Positions 47,801-59,548 of a stretch of 64,000 nucleotides of DNA are shown piece by piece. Below the pieces are notes generated by a model. It saw nothing but the letters and a program-made list of their open reading frames with translations. It had not been told where the DNA came from and made no database searches. Numbering within the stretch: position 1 is the stretch's first letter; every line of letters begins with the position of its first letter. The stretch comes from Liolophura sinensis (Eukaryota > Mollusca > Polyplacophora > Chitonida > Chitonidae), in assembly GCF_032854445.1 (NCBI RefSeq), contig NC_088301.1:53369187-53433186 (forward strand). Reading direction: 5' to 3'. Both the position numbers and the translations under genes were made by a program.

Positions 47801-49853
47801 TTATGATTGAGCTCATTCATATTAAATACTCTAAATAGAACATTGATGTAAATCTTCTGATGTTTGAAATAATCGACTGGTATACAGGAAATGCTTACGT
47901 GGATACTTGGTTCAGTTTACTGCTAGAAGGTATGCACCAGACAATACAAACTTCCCCTGTCAACCTATATTCTTACAACTAAGAATAAGAAACAAATAAT
48001 GGGGACTGAAAACCCTCTATTTCTTTTTTGTGAAAAAAACCCTTTAGGTCCTCTTTTAACAAAGAGAAATTGAAATTAATACTTCCGAAGTTGTTTGCAG
48101 ATTTGTTGACAAACCAAAGACAGTGTCGTATATTTATACATGCCATTTGGGTCTTCAGTTGTTCACTTCCTATTGGCGCCAGCTAGTGGCAGCTAAGAAA
48201 CCATGTGGAGTTGCGTGACAGCTCAGATTATCGACCCCTTTGCATCTTCTCCTTCTGCTCTCGAAATTGCATTAGCTAATGGCGCTTGAGGATCACTTTA
48301 ATCAAACTATTGTTACCTTGGGAATAAACGTCAGGACGCTTCTGCCTATTTGGTAATTACTTGGATGTGAGCTTACGTGGGTGTCTTTAGATGCTAATGT
48401 CCCACTGGCCATAAACTACACTTATCATCCCCATCGTATAACAACTACTAGTCGGAAATGGTAAGTATCTATGTATTTCTTTGAATTAGCCTGACATCGT
48501 GAACAGTGCCAAAAAATACACATGCCAAAACCAAAACATTGAAGTATAGTACATTCTGCATTATTGTTGGAATAAGTTAAATATTTCCTATAATTTTTCC
48601 TATGAATTTTTATCAACTGATCAAACGAAATGAGAAAAAAAAACCCACTATAAATGGCTCAATTAAAATTAATCAAATATGTTTACATTAATTTTCATAC
48701 AAAAAAAAACCAACGTAATAGAATACAGCATACTGTGTGATGGTTGGCAAATGGTCACGCGTAAGAGGTGAAGTCCAGAACACAGGAGCTCACAGCAAAC
48801 CTTACTCACAAACATATGATCATAATTATGCTGTCTTGGTGCAACAAGTTGTAAGAATGATATAATTGGATCTAAATCGTTGACTGCTAACGTTGCGAAA
48901 TTATCCTGAGTATTCTGCCCCCAGATGAAGTTATCTTCATTGCCCGTGAATACATTATCCTACTACATACCGATCAATCCACCTCTGACTCTCACCCTAT
49001 ATCCATCGTCTGCACGTCATGTATGCCGTCATAATATCCTGTAATTCAACTGGCAGCCGCATAACACAGCAGGAACTTCCAAGATCTTCAATCCCGTTTA
49101 TAATCAAAAGAGGTAGAATCTTTTAGGAATCACCGTGAAAGCCTCAACATTTGTTACCTTTCCCGTACTGCTGCAGAAAACATCATTAGTCGTTTTCCAC
49201 AACTTACAGTCATAACCTTTGTCAACTCCTCTCAATTAAAAGTCTGCGATGAAATATTTCAAAAGAATCCGTGTGGACTTGCAGACAGGCAAGCGGGGTG
49301 AGATACTGAAATTCTTTAACCTCGTCGCATGTTTGCAAGGTGTTTATTCAATCATGATCTGAAGGCATTATTCTGTGTAGACTGATAAAATTATACTTGT
49401 TGTGAACCTCTGAAATTGTGCATAATATGTGGTGCAAGTTGCTCTGTCACATGCAAATGTATTAGGGTAATGTGTGCCTCATGGTCACTTCTACTATTTT
49501 TCAATCATATCACTACTTCTACCCTTTCATCACATCGGGCCGAGTGCCAAAATACTCGGTGCTGCCACGCTGAAATGAAGGTCATGCCGCAGTTACCAGG
49601 CACGATCTCACATTGAGTCACATTATACTCACCATAGCTATTATACACTGAGCTCCATGCGAGGAAGAGCCAGGTTATCTGATGTCTTTTCGCAGGGTAT
49701 TTTAATGAGACAGCACTATGCATTCTTTCTTCTTTCTGACACAACAGAACAGTAGAGTTTGGTGATCAACGTTGTGATTTTCTTTCTACTGTAGATGAAG
49801 AGCGAAATGATCCTGGATTGGACTCTGGGGCTTCGGGAGATATGATGTTATAA
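32756..49853 (+). CDS. CUB-like type I membrane protein, five coding exons, with an in-frame TAG
   Basis: Exons are 32706-32873 (start ATG 32792 in good Kozak context; an in-frame ATG at 32756 adds 12 residues), 39580-39812, 47034-47178, 47520-47678 and 49795-49853. All have AG/GT borders and phases 1, 0, 1, 1. Residues 1-26 are a signal peptide (AWLIFFVLFVKSAVTFA). Residues 34-150 look like a CUB domain: C34-x26-C61, C87-x23-C111, with LYLTFKEYNVSS between. Residues 172-196 are a membrane helix (AVIGVVGFIIIISV), followed by a short polar tail ending GASGDMML. Codon 120 (47076-47078) is TAG, so the reading as assembled stops inside the CUB domain. Either this is a recent pseudogene, a secreted or aborted product is made, the stop is read through (the next codon is CGG), or an acceptor ending in that TAG is used, which stays in frame. 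I do not recognise a named orthologue. A related gene lies on the other strand at 61190-63636. Confidence 0.65.
32874..35454. other. intron 1, first part; nothing recognised
   Basis: Non-coding, AT-rich. The small open frames (33131-33340, 33407-33601, 35017-35199) have no motif. Confidence 0.45.
35340..35425 (-). repeat. dispersed repeat family B fragment
   Basis: GTGAAATACGGCCTCTTGTG, AATTTACAACAGTTAG and TTTTATTCTAACTGTTC form a reversed family B core. Confidence 0.55.
35455..35835 (-). mobile_element. SINE-4 copy (tRNA-derived)
   Basis: Minus strand: head with TGCGCTTACCTTGAAACG, box B GCAGGTTCAAACCC, body with GAGAGTAAGCGCTCG, CAGTCAAACGTTTGTTGGTGG and CCAAAGGTTGGAGGTTTGC, and a tail CAAATAAATAACTC. 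Length and layout fit a complete SINE in intron 1. Confidence 0.7.
35836..38753. other. intron 1, middle part; nothing firm
   Basis: No supported gene. At 36310-36345, TTTCCTGATGATGGAACAAA is followed by GCCGAAATACCG, the kind of sequence found after retroelement ORFs, but nothing else of such an element is visible. Confidence 0.4.
38754..38816. repeat. (AT)n microsatellite, ~31 units
   Basis: Uninterrupted AT repeat preceded by ACACAC. It can form cruciforms and produces spurious IYIY frames on both strands. Confidence 0.95.
38990..39300 (-). mobile_element. SINE-5 copy
   Basis: Shares with 31040-31345, in order: CGAGTCCATGCC, GTGTCATGC, AGACACCAGACATGACACC, a TTCCTTGCTCTAAC block, AAAGTCTTTCGTATGACCC, CCCGGGTTTGATCC (box B on the minus strand) and TCGAAGCG. 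Confidence 0.7.
39953..40004 (+). mobile_element. SINE-1 tail-only insertion (24 bp) with 14-bp target duplication
   Basis: CTCAGTAAACAGTG occurs at 39953-39966 and again at 39991-40004. Between them is only CGTTAAACCCCAAGCACTCA plus CTCA, the extreme 3' end of SINE-1. This is the signature of target-primed reverse transcription that stopped almost at once. Because the tail ends in CTCA, up to 3 bp of the duplication are ambiguous. It lies in intron 2. Confidence 0.75.
40060..41150. repeat. 44-bp minisatellite, ~25 units, carrying CRE sites
   Basis: The unit reads roughly GGTCCGGCTGGAGACAGT, TGACGTCAGTTGTCTCGT, CTGGATGA. Variants alternate between a GGATGAGGTCC-GGCTGGAGAC form and a GGATTAGGCC-GCTTGCAGAC form. 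About fifteen units keep a perfect TGACGTCA palindrome; others have TGACGCCA. The period is not a multiple of three, so the open frames across it are not coding. It lies in intron 2 of the CUB-like gene. Confidence 0.9.
41151..42219. other. intron 2 sequence; nothing recognised
   Basis: AT-rich, no motif-bearing frame. Confidence 0.45.
42220..42920. promoter_or_regulatory. candidate intronic regulatory block rich in TAAT sites
   Basis: Clusters of homeodomain-type cores: TCAATTAACGTTAATATCC (42789 on), AATATTAATATTGCGCATC (42826 on), CATTAATTATGAAC (42891 on). Base composition is less AT-biased than the flanks before them. A 95-codon open frame (42240-42527) crosses the block but has no motif and no splice support. 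The regulatory call is inference from site clustering only. Confidence 0.2.
42921..44433. other. intron 2 sequence; CATAAG cluster
   Basis: No gene. At 43045-43107 the word CATAAG or its reverse appears about five times (CCTCATAAGTATGCATAAGG, GGCATAAGTGCATAAGG). Confidence 0.4.
44339..44428. repeat. 27-bp direct duplication
   Basis: ACAGTTTCCAAGGAAGGGTTAGTGA occurs twice back to back, joined by ACACAG. It looks like a small recent tandem duplication at the edge of the LINE remnant. Confidence 0.8.
44434..44670 (-). pseudogene. C-terminal fragment of a non-LTR retrotransposon (LINE) protein
   Basis: RRADVLVHRLVSGHFPVNSY, then QRFNQHDSGVCETC, then EDTISHLLFHCKTYNNAR: the tail that follows the RT/RNase H of I- or Jockey-like LINEs, with its C-x2-C...H-x4-C cluster (VCETC, HLLFHC). 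Only about 65 codons remain, consistent with 5' truncation or decay. Confidence 0.7.
44671..46449. other. intron 2 sequence; nothing firm
   Basis: A locally GC-rich block at 45655-45830 (CCCTCGCCACTGG, GGGGCTTGCTGCCC, GGGGGGTCGCCACCCTC) may be part of an unidentified repeat. The rest is AT-rich. Confidence 0.4.
46450..46730 (+). mobile_element. SINE-3 copy (tRNA-derived)
   Basis: Head with TGTGGCTAGGGTGCTTGAC (box A) and GGGTTCAAACCC (box B, 46488-46499). Body with CTTCGTGGATCAGC. The 3' end has CACCTCGTGGCTTCCTCCAC, CATAAAAACTTACCGCC, GGCGTCAAAGAACAATG and an AAATAAATAA tail. The 3' end resembles that of SINE-2, as if both share a LINE partner. Confidence 0.75.
47034..47178 (+). other. CUB-gene exon 3 containing the in-frame stop
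   Basis: Acceptor TTATCTTTTCAG, donor TACG|GTAGGG, phases 0 to 1. The translation KTIYDCSYKPFVGQ-stop-RTDGKD...EDVAFRIVLEITTY aligns with the equivalent exon on the minus strand (STYSCSNAPLLN... NFNRDFSISLELSVE) in length (145 against 136 bases), phase, cysteine and closing strand. That makes the exon call credible despite the TAG at 47076-47078. Confidence 0.6.
48715..48790 (-). repeat. dispersed repeat family B fragment
   Basis: TGGTTGGCAAATGGTCACGC and AAGAGGTGAAG match the reversed family B end seen at 1490-1520. Confidence 0.4.
49530..49700 (-). mobile_element. SINE-5 fragment
   Basis: CGGGCCGAGTGCCAAAAT, GGTCATGCCGCAGTTACCAG, GTCACATTATACTCACC and GAGCTCCATGCGAGGAAG follow the order of the other SINE-5 copies. 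The head is missing. It lies just upstream of the last CUB-gene exon. Confidence 0.55.
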
Positions 49854-50074
49854 CAGTGAGTATAGTATACAACATGGTAACGAAAATTCAACCGTGGGCC
49901 ATGCATACACGATGACTAATTAAGATTTGAACATGAGTTCATAAACTTGATATAAATTATTCCGTAAAGAAAATTGTTTACCCATCTATTTAAACTCACC
50001 GATTCCGTTTGTTCTTGCAATTTATGTGTGAGGAAAAGTTCAATTGCGCTGATTGTTATAGTTGAACATGGCGT

Positions 50075-50080
50075 AATAAA
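50075..50080 (+). terminator. candidate polyadenylation signal of the CUB-like gene
   Basis: AATAAA about 220 bases after the stop at 49851-49853. It is the first good plus-strand signal downstream. Confidence 0.35.
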
Positions 50081-53000
50081 AACTTGTATGCAGATAGGAT
50101 ATTCACAAATCCGGTATACGCTCATGTGAAAAATATACCATTTCCAGCATTGATTGGCAAAGAAAGAGAGTCACAAAGCTTCCTTGGGAGTGGTTGGCTG
50201 ACCAGCACGTACAGTATTAATCGGGGACTTACCCAAAAAGATGGACCTAAAGAAGTTGTGACCGGAATTAGTCGCCGTGAAAGTCTGATCACCCATACAC
50301 ATGGTGTCTCCTTACTTCTGGGCCTGCCGAATCCCTTGGGTGCCCTGTCTCTAGGGTGATAAAAATGCCGGTTAATACCCTCTGGCGATAGTCCTATGAT
50401 CCAGAGCAAGTACCTAGGTGGACAGCAACGTCACCAATACCTGTTCATTGGGTTGGCAAAAGAAATGCTGAAGTAACGGATCACAGACATGCTACTTCCA
50501 TGCCAAGTACGCGGAAGTGCGCTTGGGCGTTTACTTCCTTGTAGGGCACGATTCCAGAACACAAACACCTGATTCGGCTCTTTTGGGTCGTATCTTTCAG
50601 GGAATTAAACAGGGAAGTGTGATACACGCACTATCTTTGATGAACACCTTTTGCACCTGTGCCTAATTACGACGCAATCACAATGCAGCCTTACGTTGGT
50701 GACCGTTGCATCGACAGGACCGGCGGGAAGATCACTTGTAATATATACAGTTGGTCAGTGCAATGATGTATTCTCTCTAGTCTTGGCGGAGCTAGTGCCG
50801 ATTTCTCACATACAATTGATGTTTTAACCTTTTGCACTATCACGAGAATTGACTTAAATTCAGCCCATTGTATTTCCACACGGTTTCTCTATATGTAATG
50901 TACAAGCAAATTGTTAAAAACTTGTTTCTGGGACTATGTACGCATGTTCAAGAACACCCTTGTCTTACTGGATTACTCTGGCCATCTCCATCAGACACGT
51001 TTGTGAAAATTGCGTAAAACTATCATCATTCAGGAAATACCATCTGTTAAAAACCACCGGTAATTCATATGTCTGAAGACATATTCCATGAACCAGGTGC
51101 TTTCGTGTTTCTCTAGTTTCTCCTCGGCTAGAAGTAGCCAAAACTACAGATGATGTTTCAGATTAATCAGCATTTAGTACTAATGAACAGAAGTGTATGC
51201 CCCCAGAGCCCCTGACTTGTCAGTCATGTGGCCCATTCAATACTTTACATTACTGTAGTTAAAAGATAAACTCATTATGACAATTATGTTATCATCAGAA
51301 AAATTTAACAACAAAAATATATAAATGTAAGACAAGCGGAGACCTTGGCATTCCCGGAATTTCTCAGTAATCGTATGAGGAGTTGTATCAAAGTATTAGA
51401 GGGTATAAATGTAATTGCACAAAGCCACGTTATACTGATATCTTCGCTTCGGCGTTGAGACTTGTTAAGTTGGTTAAGGCCACTACATGTTCTAAGCTGC
51501 GAGGAAGTGATAAAAACCATAGTCTATGTGATGGGTTTAGGCAGAAAGAGCTGGAGTTCGGTTATCCAATCGCTGAAGGTATGTGACCATCAGTGCACGC
51601 ACCGACACAACTGACTGGAACGGGGCTGAAAACTGCTATAATACTTTTGCTTATTCTTGAAGAAATCAAAGCAAACAAAAACAGTTATAATGCTGTTTGT
51701 GCATATTTGTAAATTTTTTTGTACATTTCAGCGCCACATAATCCTTGGCTCCAAGAGTTGTAGCAAAGTTTTACCTTTGTTCTTTTTTAAAATGTCAAAA
51801 TAATACGAAACGGACGGATGCAATACTGTTGTAATGTGAGTCAGACATCAATTGTACATAATGTAAATATTGTTTATTGCACTGTTGAAGTTTTTACCTT
51901 TTCCAATTTCAAATATGCATGACTCTTAAACTTTAATATTTACATATTTAATATTTACTGTATGCAAATTGTTACTTTCATCGTTCCCATATGAACAGTG
52001 AATGGTTTCTATAATGTTTCTATGTAACCCTGTGTTTCGGGTTGACTGGCTCGTTGGGTGATACATCATGTTCTTCATTCCACCCTTGATTTGTATTCTT
52101 TCTCTGTTAATTCATGCACACAGACAGCTGTAGTTTGGACAACGGAAAATGTCATTCTGGACGTTTGAGTAAACACAGTTTACCTTCACCAGAGTTAAAG
52201 AAACTTTTTCTTAAAATCAATAGCTGCATTTGTTTTCATTCCTGATTAGTTAGTTTAGTTTGGGGACACTGGATATAGATATCCATTAATACAGTGGAAC
52301 CATGGATTGTTTCACCATTTATGACAAAAACATTCCAAAGACAGAAGCAAAAATCCAATTGTCAGAAAGAACATGTTATATTGCTTGATGGATTTATTGT
52401 TTCATTGAGTGGTAAATTGATTGTTTTTTGAACGCCACACATAATAACAGGAAAAATATATAGAGATAACATAAGAATAATATCGTTTATGTAATGCAAC
52501 TATAGCTGTAACAACGCTTCCAGTTTATTGAAATAATACCTGTTTAAAGATTGTCATGAGAATACTATTTCTCTCCTCCTCCCTCATGATAATTTTGGCG
52601 GATGACATTGCATAATTCATGAAATTTTGTGGCTGTCCTTTGCGCATAGAGAACCCCGTTGCGTCGGTAAAGCCGAGCTTCCGACGAAGTCAAGATATGT
52701 TCTCATTCCTTGTCTACTTCTGTCTGATAGAAATGTCCACGCCACAAAGAACGAAAAGTGAAAGTAAGGCTTTTGCCGCAGGTACTTTCTATCCACGCTG
52801 GCTGCCGTGTTGATTGATAGCGGTTGTCAAACAAGCTTTCTGGGCAAATTGAATTCACCCGCACAGAGCAGGTGCTTGGCCCGACACTAACCGTTGCATA
52901 TGCAACCCGTCTTAGGTCATTACTGCCTTCCAGCAGAATACTAACTATATTTTGGCGACAGCGTGTCGTATCGGTTTAGCTATATTTGTCAAGAAAAGGT

Positions 53001-53652
53001 CTGCCTTCGAGTAGGAGGTGGCAGTAAAGAACATGTGAACAAAGCTCTCCATTCCAGCGACAGGGCTGTACAATTTCCTGGCATGTGTGATGTCAAAGTT
53101 AATGAGGGAGTGTCCATATGGTATCGTCAGAAAAATGACTATGTACATATGCTTAATCCGCGTGTAAGTGTCTTGTCGCCTCATTTCATTAATATTTAAC
53201 GGAATTATTACTTGAAAAATCAATAAATGGGTGAATGGATCAGGACTGAAAGCCTCGATTGCGATATGTCACATTCGGATTAAATTTGCAACATCTTAAT
53301 TTTGTCCATTGATATGTTATATTTATTATTCTCGAATTTACTATATATACATAAGGTTGACATCAAAGAAAATAATACAATATGCTTCATTCAGTGCACG
53401 CTCCTGTACCAATTCCAAGCTTGGAATTGTTGGTTACAAGATGGGAACTGTACATTATGCTTTAACAATAGTCATTATTCATAAGACAAAATGCGGGGTA
53501 ATAAATCTTTCCGAACGCTGGATGAAAGCTACAGTGTATATTAAATCCATATCAACAGTACAAATTTCTCATACACCTAGTACAAGGGAGGCATATAGAT
53601 TGCCAAAAAGTAGCGCCTTCTGCTGGAAAATATAGTTTAAACTAGCATTGTA
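50081..53652. other. intergenic; no gene recognised
   Basis: Between two convergent genes. The frame 52963-53199 (+) ends next to a donor-like GTGTAAG but has no convincing acceptor and no family match. 50084-50409 is open on both strands with no motif. Confidence 0.45.
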
Positions 53653-55065
53653 TTAAAGGAAAAGACAGCACTTGGCTAAAACATATTTCAATCGAAAGCG
53701 GGACTCTCAAGCTTTCTGAAAGTATCTTACTTTTTTATTTTAATGAAATTTTACCGAATAACCTGTTTAACAAAGGAGCAATATTGCACAAATGACTGCT
53801 GTGAGACGAGGCTGCCATCTTGAAAATGTTATTCAATCAAACACATTTCTGTCAGATTGCGCGGACTGAACTGTGACGTAGCCTTCGCCCATTCACTCCT
53901 TGATGTGACATGATAACACAGAACTACTGCATAAGGCATCATTTTGAGATCGTTTACAACGATTTAGCCACGGGGCATTTCACGAAGTGTTGTGGGGCAT
54001 TTCACAAAGTGTTGTGGGGCTGATCTGTATCATTTACGGACCACCACAGATGTTAAATCAGTTGATTTACAAGCCGTTTAATATTCAACGACGGTATGAC
54101 AAATTATGTCAGACAGTAGCATACTGTCTCCGCCCAAACTTTGTACCTCAATCATCTCCCTAAATAGATTTTTTGTTGTTCATTTTAATGTTTAGTCAGC
54201 AGTTTCTAAATAACAAATACCAGTGTCAAAGCAAAATTCAGTAGAGAAACCGAAGGTTTATGGGAATGAGAAGACGGTATCTCACCCGACAACGTTTAAA
54301 ACTACTTACTACTAATTACAACTGAAGAATTTAAAATTCTCCTACGTCCTCCTCGCATACAAGGGTTGCTTTTTCTGTTTTCTTTTATAAAATACCGTAA
54401 AATTATTGACACGCGGTGTTCAAGCCGAGGTGCTGTCTCCGACGTCCGCGATAACTAGATCAGTAGCCTACCGCTTTCATTTTAGAAGTCACCGATAGAA
54501 AATTGTGAAGCATAAAATCCAGCGACAGTCGAATGCCTAGATCAAGCTCATTGGTGCTTAGATTTATTTCCATTTGTTTCAGAATTTAGCATCAATCCAG
54601 ATATACAACAATCCTCCAGTAATTTCGTAAACATTTCATTGGGGTCAAAATCACTAGTACAACCCCTCCGGAGGCTACGACCTGAAACACGAATACCCTG
54701 GCGGTGTATCAGCAACAAGGCTATTTAAACAGACTCGCTGGAATTCCATGCAAATGATATACTTGGCCTAGTGTATCAATAGTTCAAGCGCTGGAAGAAA
54801 TATTCCATTGTCCATTTTCCGAGAAAACTATATTTATCATTTGGGCCTTCATGGCCGAAGTCCACTAATTTTATCTGCCATAGGCCACTGCTTAAACTAT
54901 TATATGGAAAATACCTTGGACGTTAGAGAGCTGGAGTAAACGTGACGTCACCCTGCTCTCGATAATCTGTGTCAAGACGAAGCTTCACTAAACTTTTACT
55001 GGGTTGAAAAAGATCTTAAAAATATTTAATACCGGTTTAAGATACTTCGAATGGTAGTCTTTCAG
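53653..55065 (+). repeat. dispersed repeat family A, copy 2 (~1.4 kb)
   Basis: Same ordered blocks as 15178-16080 (TTAAAGGAAAAGACAGCACT start, TTTTGAGATCGTTTACAACG, TAATATTCAACGACG, GTGACGTCA, TTCACTAAACTTTTACTGGG, GGTTTAAGATACTTCGAATG). It adds a ~0.5-kb middle segment and a short direct duplication at 53974-54016 (GGGGCATTTCAC-AAGTGTTGT twice). No coding capacity. Confidence 0.75.
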
Positions 55066-56224
55066 TGGACATAAACATTAGGCAGGCACTGTCTTTCACT
55101 TTAAATGTGTGTGTGTTTTTTTATGTATCACGACAACACCACCAACAATTGTACAGAATAAATATAATACGTAATTACGTACATATAGATTGCCATAAAA
55201 TTGATTCGAACAGTCGACATCATGGGTGCATAGGCCTGGTAAAATGATATCGGGCTGTTAAGTAGTGATTAGTATATCATGCATGGTGGTGCTCAGTTTA
55301 TTTTTATTTGCTTAAGGTTTTAGCGGTAGCTTCTACAGCAGCCATGGAATCCTCGACGATCTCATTTAGCTAGTGGACTCCCAAAGACCATGGTGTTGCA
55401 GGTATTTGAGAGCTTTAAAAAGTAATGCACTGAAAGAATTCTCACCCGCTGATGGGAAATAAAATGTCGAATGGCTAGAACACAGTTCACACGGTTTGCT
55501 GCGAATAATTTTCTTTTCTTAAAAATTATACATCTGAAGTAAATTGTTGGTAAATTTTTCCAATTGCCACAAAAAGGTACAGATGTCATATTCGGACATA
55601 CCAAAATATAAACATTTCAATAACTTTCTTCAGACTTGAACGAAAGTGCAATTGTTCCTGGTGAAGGCATCAGAATCATTCCGCGTGATGAAAATTCGGG
55701 AACATTTTTCTGAAATTAAGTATTATTAAGGATTAAGGTACTTCAAATGCCGCAATAGAATGTTTTAGTTTCCCGAAGAAACGCTTTTAACAATATTCGA
55801 TGCCAAACGTACCACATCGTAATGCCCAAAAAAGCACCTAGGTATGGATGGACAGGGGCACGCAGAGCCCGAGAGACTATATAATACTGCAACATGGAGA
55901 ACAAGACCAAAACAGTAACGACTGTCCAATAGCTGGCAAATAGGCACGCCATGGCTTAAGCAGAATTAGGTCAAAAAATGCAGTGATGTTAATTGAAATT
56001 TATTGGACAGAGATTAGAGACATAAGCCTGTGCTAACCCAGCAGCCTCCTCAGCAAGGGCTGTGTAGGGCTCGACCATTCATTGCGGGTGATCTGGCCTT
56101 TCAAAATTTCGTAATTTATTATTCTGCGTGCACATAAGATACATGTACGCAGTAGACATTCAAAATTCTGAGCGTTCTTTCTCCGCAGAAAACATACAAT
56201 GAAACCGACGCTAATACTTACAAA
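55066..56224. other. intergenic; one family B fragment
   Basis: 55945-56005 (GCCATGGCTTAAGCAGAATTAGG, GCAGTGATGTTAATTG split by short changes) is a reversed family B end. Otherwise nothing was seen. Confidence 0.5.
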
Positions 56225-58199
56225 ACAGATTTATTTCCTCTTGCGCTATACATGATCTTTACAAGACATCCATAAACATCGAAAAGAAAAACATCGTAGT
56301 TGACATTTATCGAAGAATAAACAAATATATTACAATAAAGAAGAAAAACGAACTTGTTCTTTCATGCTTTTACTGCATATTTGATTGGCGTTTTACACCA
56401 TAGAGTACTTGATAATGCTTACATTAACATATAATAATGACAGCCGCATTTACTGGTGGAGAAAACATGCTATACGTGGCAAATCTCCATATTTTGTATG
56501 GTACTGGGTATCTCATAAATGCAAAGAGCTACAGCTGAATCAACTGAACTCACAATCTCATCAGTCATGGGCTACTAGAGAATCCAATAAGCTCTTCTTC
56601 CAGTGAGGGTCCGTCATTATTTTAATAACAGTCTTAATACTTACTGATATCTTCCTAAGTTTGTATCAAACAAAATCAACTGATATTTAGGTCAGTGGGT
56701 AGAAGGATACTGTACCTACATTTAGAGAGAATAATATGACAAGTGCTTTTAAAGTAATTATTTGCGACCAATGACAGTACCAACCAAATTATACATATTT
56801 TACATGAACCATTTAAGGAGATTACTTTACCTGTATTTCCCAAGATATATTATGAAAGAAAAATTTCTCATGCATAAAAAATATCGTCAGTGTCAGCCAA
56901 CTACAAGTAGACAGAATATAACATACATAACCTTTATGTGTGGTTGTGCTTGTATGTGTACGGTTTGTATGTGCATTACTGCGGTCTAATTTTACGTCAC
57001 TTAAAAAAGAACCCATTGTATATTTTGCTTTCCTTTGGAACAACAATAATACACGATGACAAATTGCTTGTAAACCTACACCAGTATACCAATACATCAA
57101 GTAATTTTTTGTCTGGAGGCTTTTATCAACATATGGTAAGGCTGCACAGTATTCGTCCCACTGACAAGGTCTCATATCATTACTTGGAAAATAATTCATG
57201 GAACAAAACCACAAAAAGCCACCTACTGTACATTTCACTATATTGTCCCTAACACTAAGTTTCATAAAAATTCATGGATAATTTTAGAAGCTGCTTTGGC
57301 AAGCTCTCATTTCAGATCCAAATTTTATTTTCAAGATAACTTGAAGGATAATTCATGGCATGGAACCCCATGAAAAACCTCATGCAGACCTAAATATCAT
57401 CCCCAACAGATCTGCCAAGTTTCGTTAAAGTCTTTGGAAAAATGTTTACAAAGGGTGATAACTCTGTACATGAAGAGTAGCAAAATAACTTCTACAGCAC
57501 ATGTACATCTGTATACTATGTCAATCATGTCAATCAATCCCACCAAGTTGGTAAAAACTGTGTTCAATCACATAATATAGGAGACAGAATTGCATGTATA
57601 GACATTTTGATCACTATATGACTAAAGTGATAAAAATGAAACACAGATTCCTTGTGATAGTAATCAAAAGTAATTAACAATAACATACATTAATAAGACA
57701 CACAAAAGGATATCCCTATCCAAAAAAATGAAGCAATACTGTTAACAGAGACTACAATATGGAGACAAATGAATCTTACCACTTCAAAGGTCTGCCTATC
57801 TATTGGGAACAATCAAAAACAGGACAGGCGTAGAAAAGTGTGCCTTTCAAGAGATGCCAAGATTTTTCTGACCTTTTAGGGGTAGAGTATGCTATGAAAA
57901 AACGTAACTGTATCTTCAAATAATTACTCTCTTTGTACTCCACTACAGGGGAGGTGTGCAAATTTACACACAATAAATTCTATATACCAGATAACTGTGA
58001 CTATCTGCTGATCCAAAAATAATCTGTTTTACAATGAAGGTACAGACCAATATCAGCGCACATCCAAAAATAACACACATCGATTTAACTTCTCCAATTG
58101 GGAATACTGTCCACTAGTAAGTGATATTAATGTACATAAATGCAAAGTAAAATCAAACAAATAATAAAAATGTAAATGTTTACACTTGCTTTCAATCTT

Positions 58200-58260
58200 C
58201 ATGCTGGGATCTTCACCAAGTGAGTAATAACTTTATTTTATGCACGAAGGTCCCAGCATG
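58200..58260. repeat. hairpin with 15-bp arms
   Basis: CATGCTGGGATCTTC (58200-58214) pairs with GAAGGTCCCAGCATG (58246-58260) with one G:U on the plus strand and one mismatch on the minus strand. The loop is 31 bases. Confidence 0.7.
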
Positions 58261-58487
58261 TGCATCAAAAGGCTTTAATTCTCCATTATTATTACGAGAC
58301 TATGAGTATAAAGAGAATATCAAACAAAAAGGCCCTGTATGCTAAAAAAAACACTATACAGTTTTTGACATAAAGACTATAAACATGGAAAGTTGTATAT
58401 TAGCACAAACATAAATGGCCAGGTTGTGCTGATCAAAAACCATCTTTTTTTGCAATTTAATTCAAGTAGCCAATATATGTGTCAGTA

Positions 58488-58606
58488 CAGCCATATTAAG
58501 CAGTGCCAATCGTCAATATGGCTGTGAGAATCAGTTCAAAGCAGTAAAAATAACTAATAGTTCTGTCAGTACAGTACCACTAGCTAATGTGGACAGTGGT
58601 ACTGTA
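58488..58606. repeat. two further perfect inverted repeats
   Basis: CAGCCATATT (58488-58497) with AATATGGCTG (58515-58524), and TACAGTACCACT (58570-58581) with AGTGGTACTGTA (58595-58606). Both are short-loop hairpins. GTCAGTACAG precedes or starts each. Confidence 0.7.
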
Positions 58607-59548
58607 ACATTTTTCCATTTTGCCCTAAGGAGGTAACAGGGCAGCTGTACTATCCATTGATAATAGCCTTTCAAATCATATCATGATCAAGTAATCAATT
58701 GTGTTCAGCTGCAAATACAAATTTACAATGATAATAAGCAAGGTCTTTGATCACCAGTGATTTTTTTCAGTTTAGAGTGAATTAACATGTGACCCAATCT
58801 CAACACATTTAAATGAAAGAATACAAGCTGAACCCTAGTCTGACTTAGTACTTAGTATCAACAAATCAGTGTTTCAAGGAGAATGTTTTAAAATCCCATT
58901 GTGCCATAATTAAAAAAAAAGACTACTACATGTAAGTTGCGTAAAAATACCACCAATCAAACTTTTGTACATGTGAAATTGAGAATCTGTAAAATTTAAG
59001 AAAAGTACTTATTACGTTTCAATGTTATACTTTAAAGGTTTTACATTGATCAAGTTAAGCTTCATTCATCTTTGTTACATGTAAATGTCAATGTATTCAT
59101 ACGAAACCTTAGTGATGTTACATGGCTTTATGACAACCACCATTAAATACCAAATTGTGCTCAGCATGTGTATCATGCATTGCTGCTTCCAAAGTCTTTA
59201 GGTTCATACAGTAGAGACATGATAGCGGTTTGCACATTTACCCATGGAAAGTGAGTTACATTAAGACAACAAAGGTCACTCGCTGCTATTCCAGAATCAG
59301 CATGTTCTTACCAATATGTTCAACATTTTCAGGTCAGATACATGATTTCCTTTGCTGAGTAAGATCACAACAGATGTCCAACATGGATGCAATGTGAATC
59401 ACAGTCCATCTATAGCAATAAAGCCTTGTCTTTATAGTAAGTTATCATAAGTAAAAACACAAAAGTTTCAACTGTGTTGAATAATACCTGAAGATTATAC
59501 CACTTGCCTAAATGGTATTCCATACCAATACTGCACCTTATAAAGCTG

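Noticed and set aside
52963-53199. Exon-like frame with two Cys and a donor-like end
   Set aside because: No good acceptor, overlapping frame on the other strand, no relation to either neighbouring gene that I could see.
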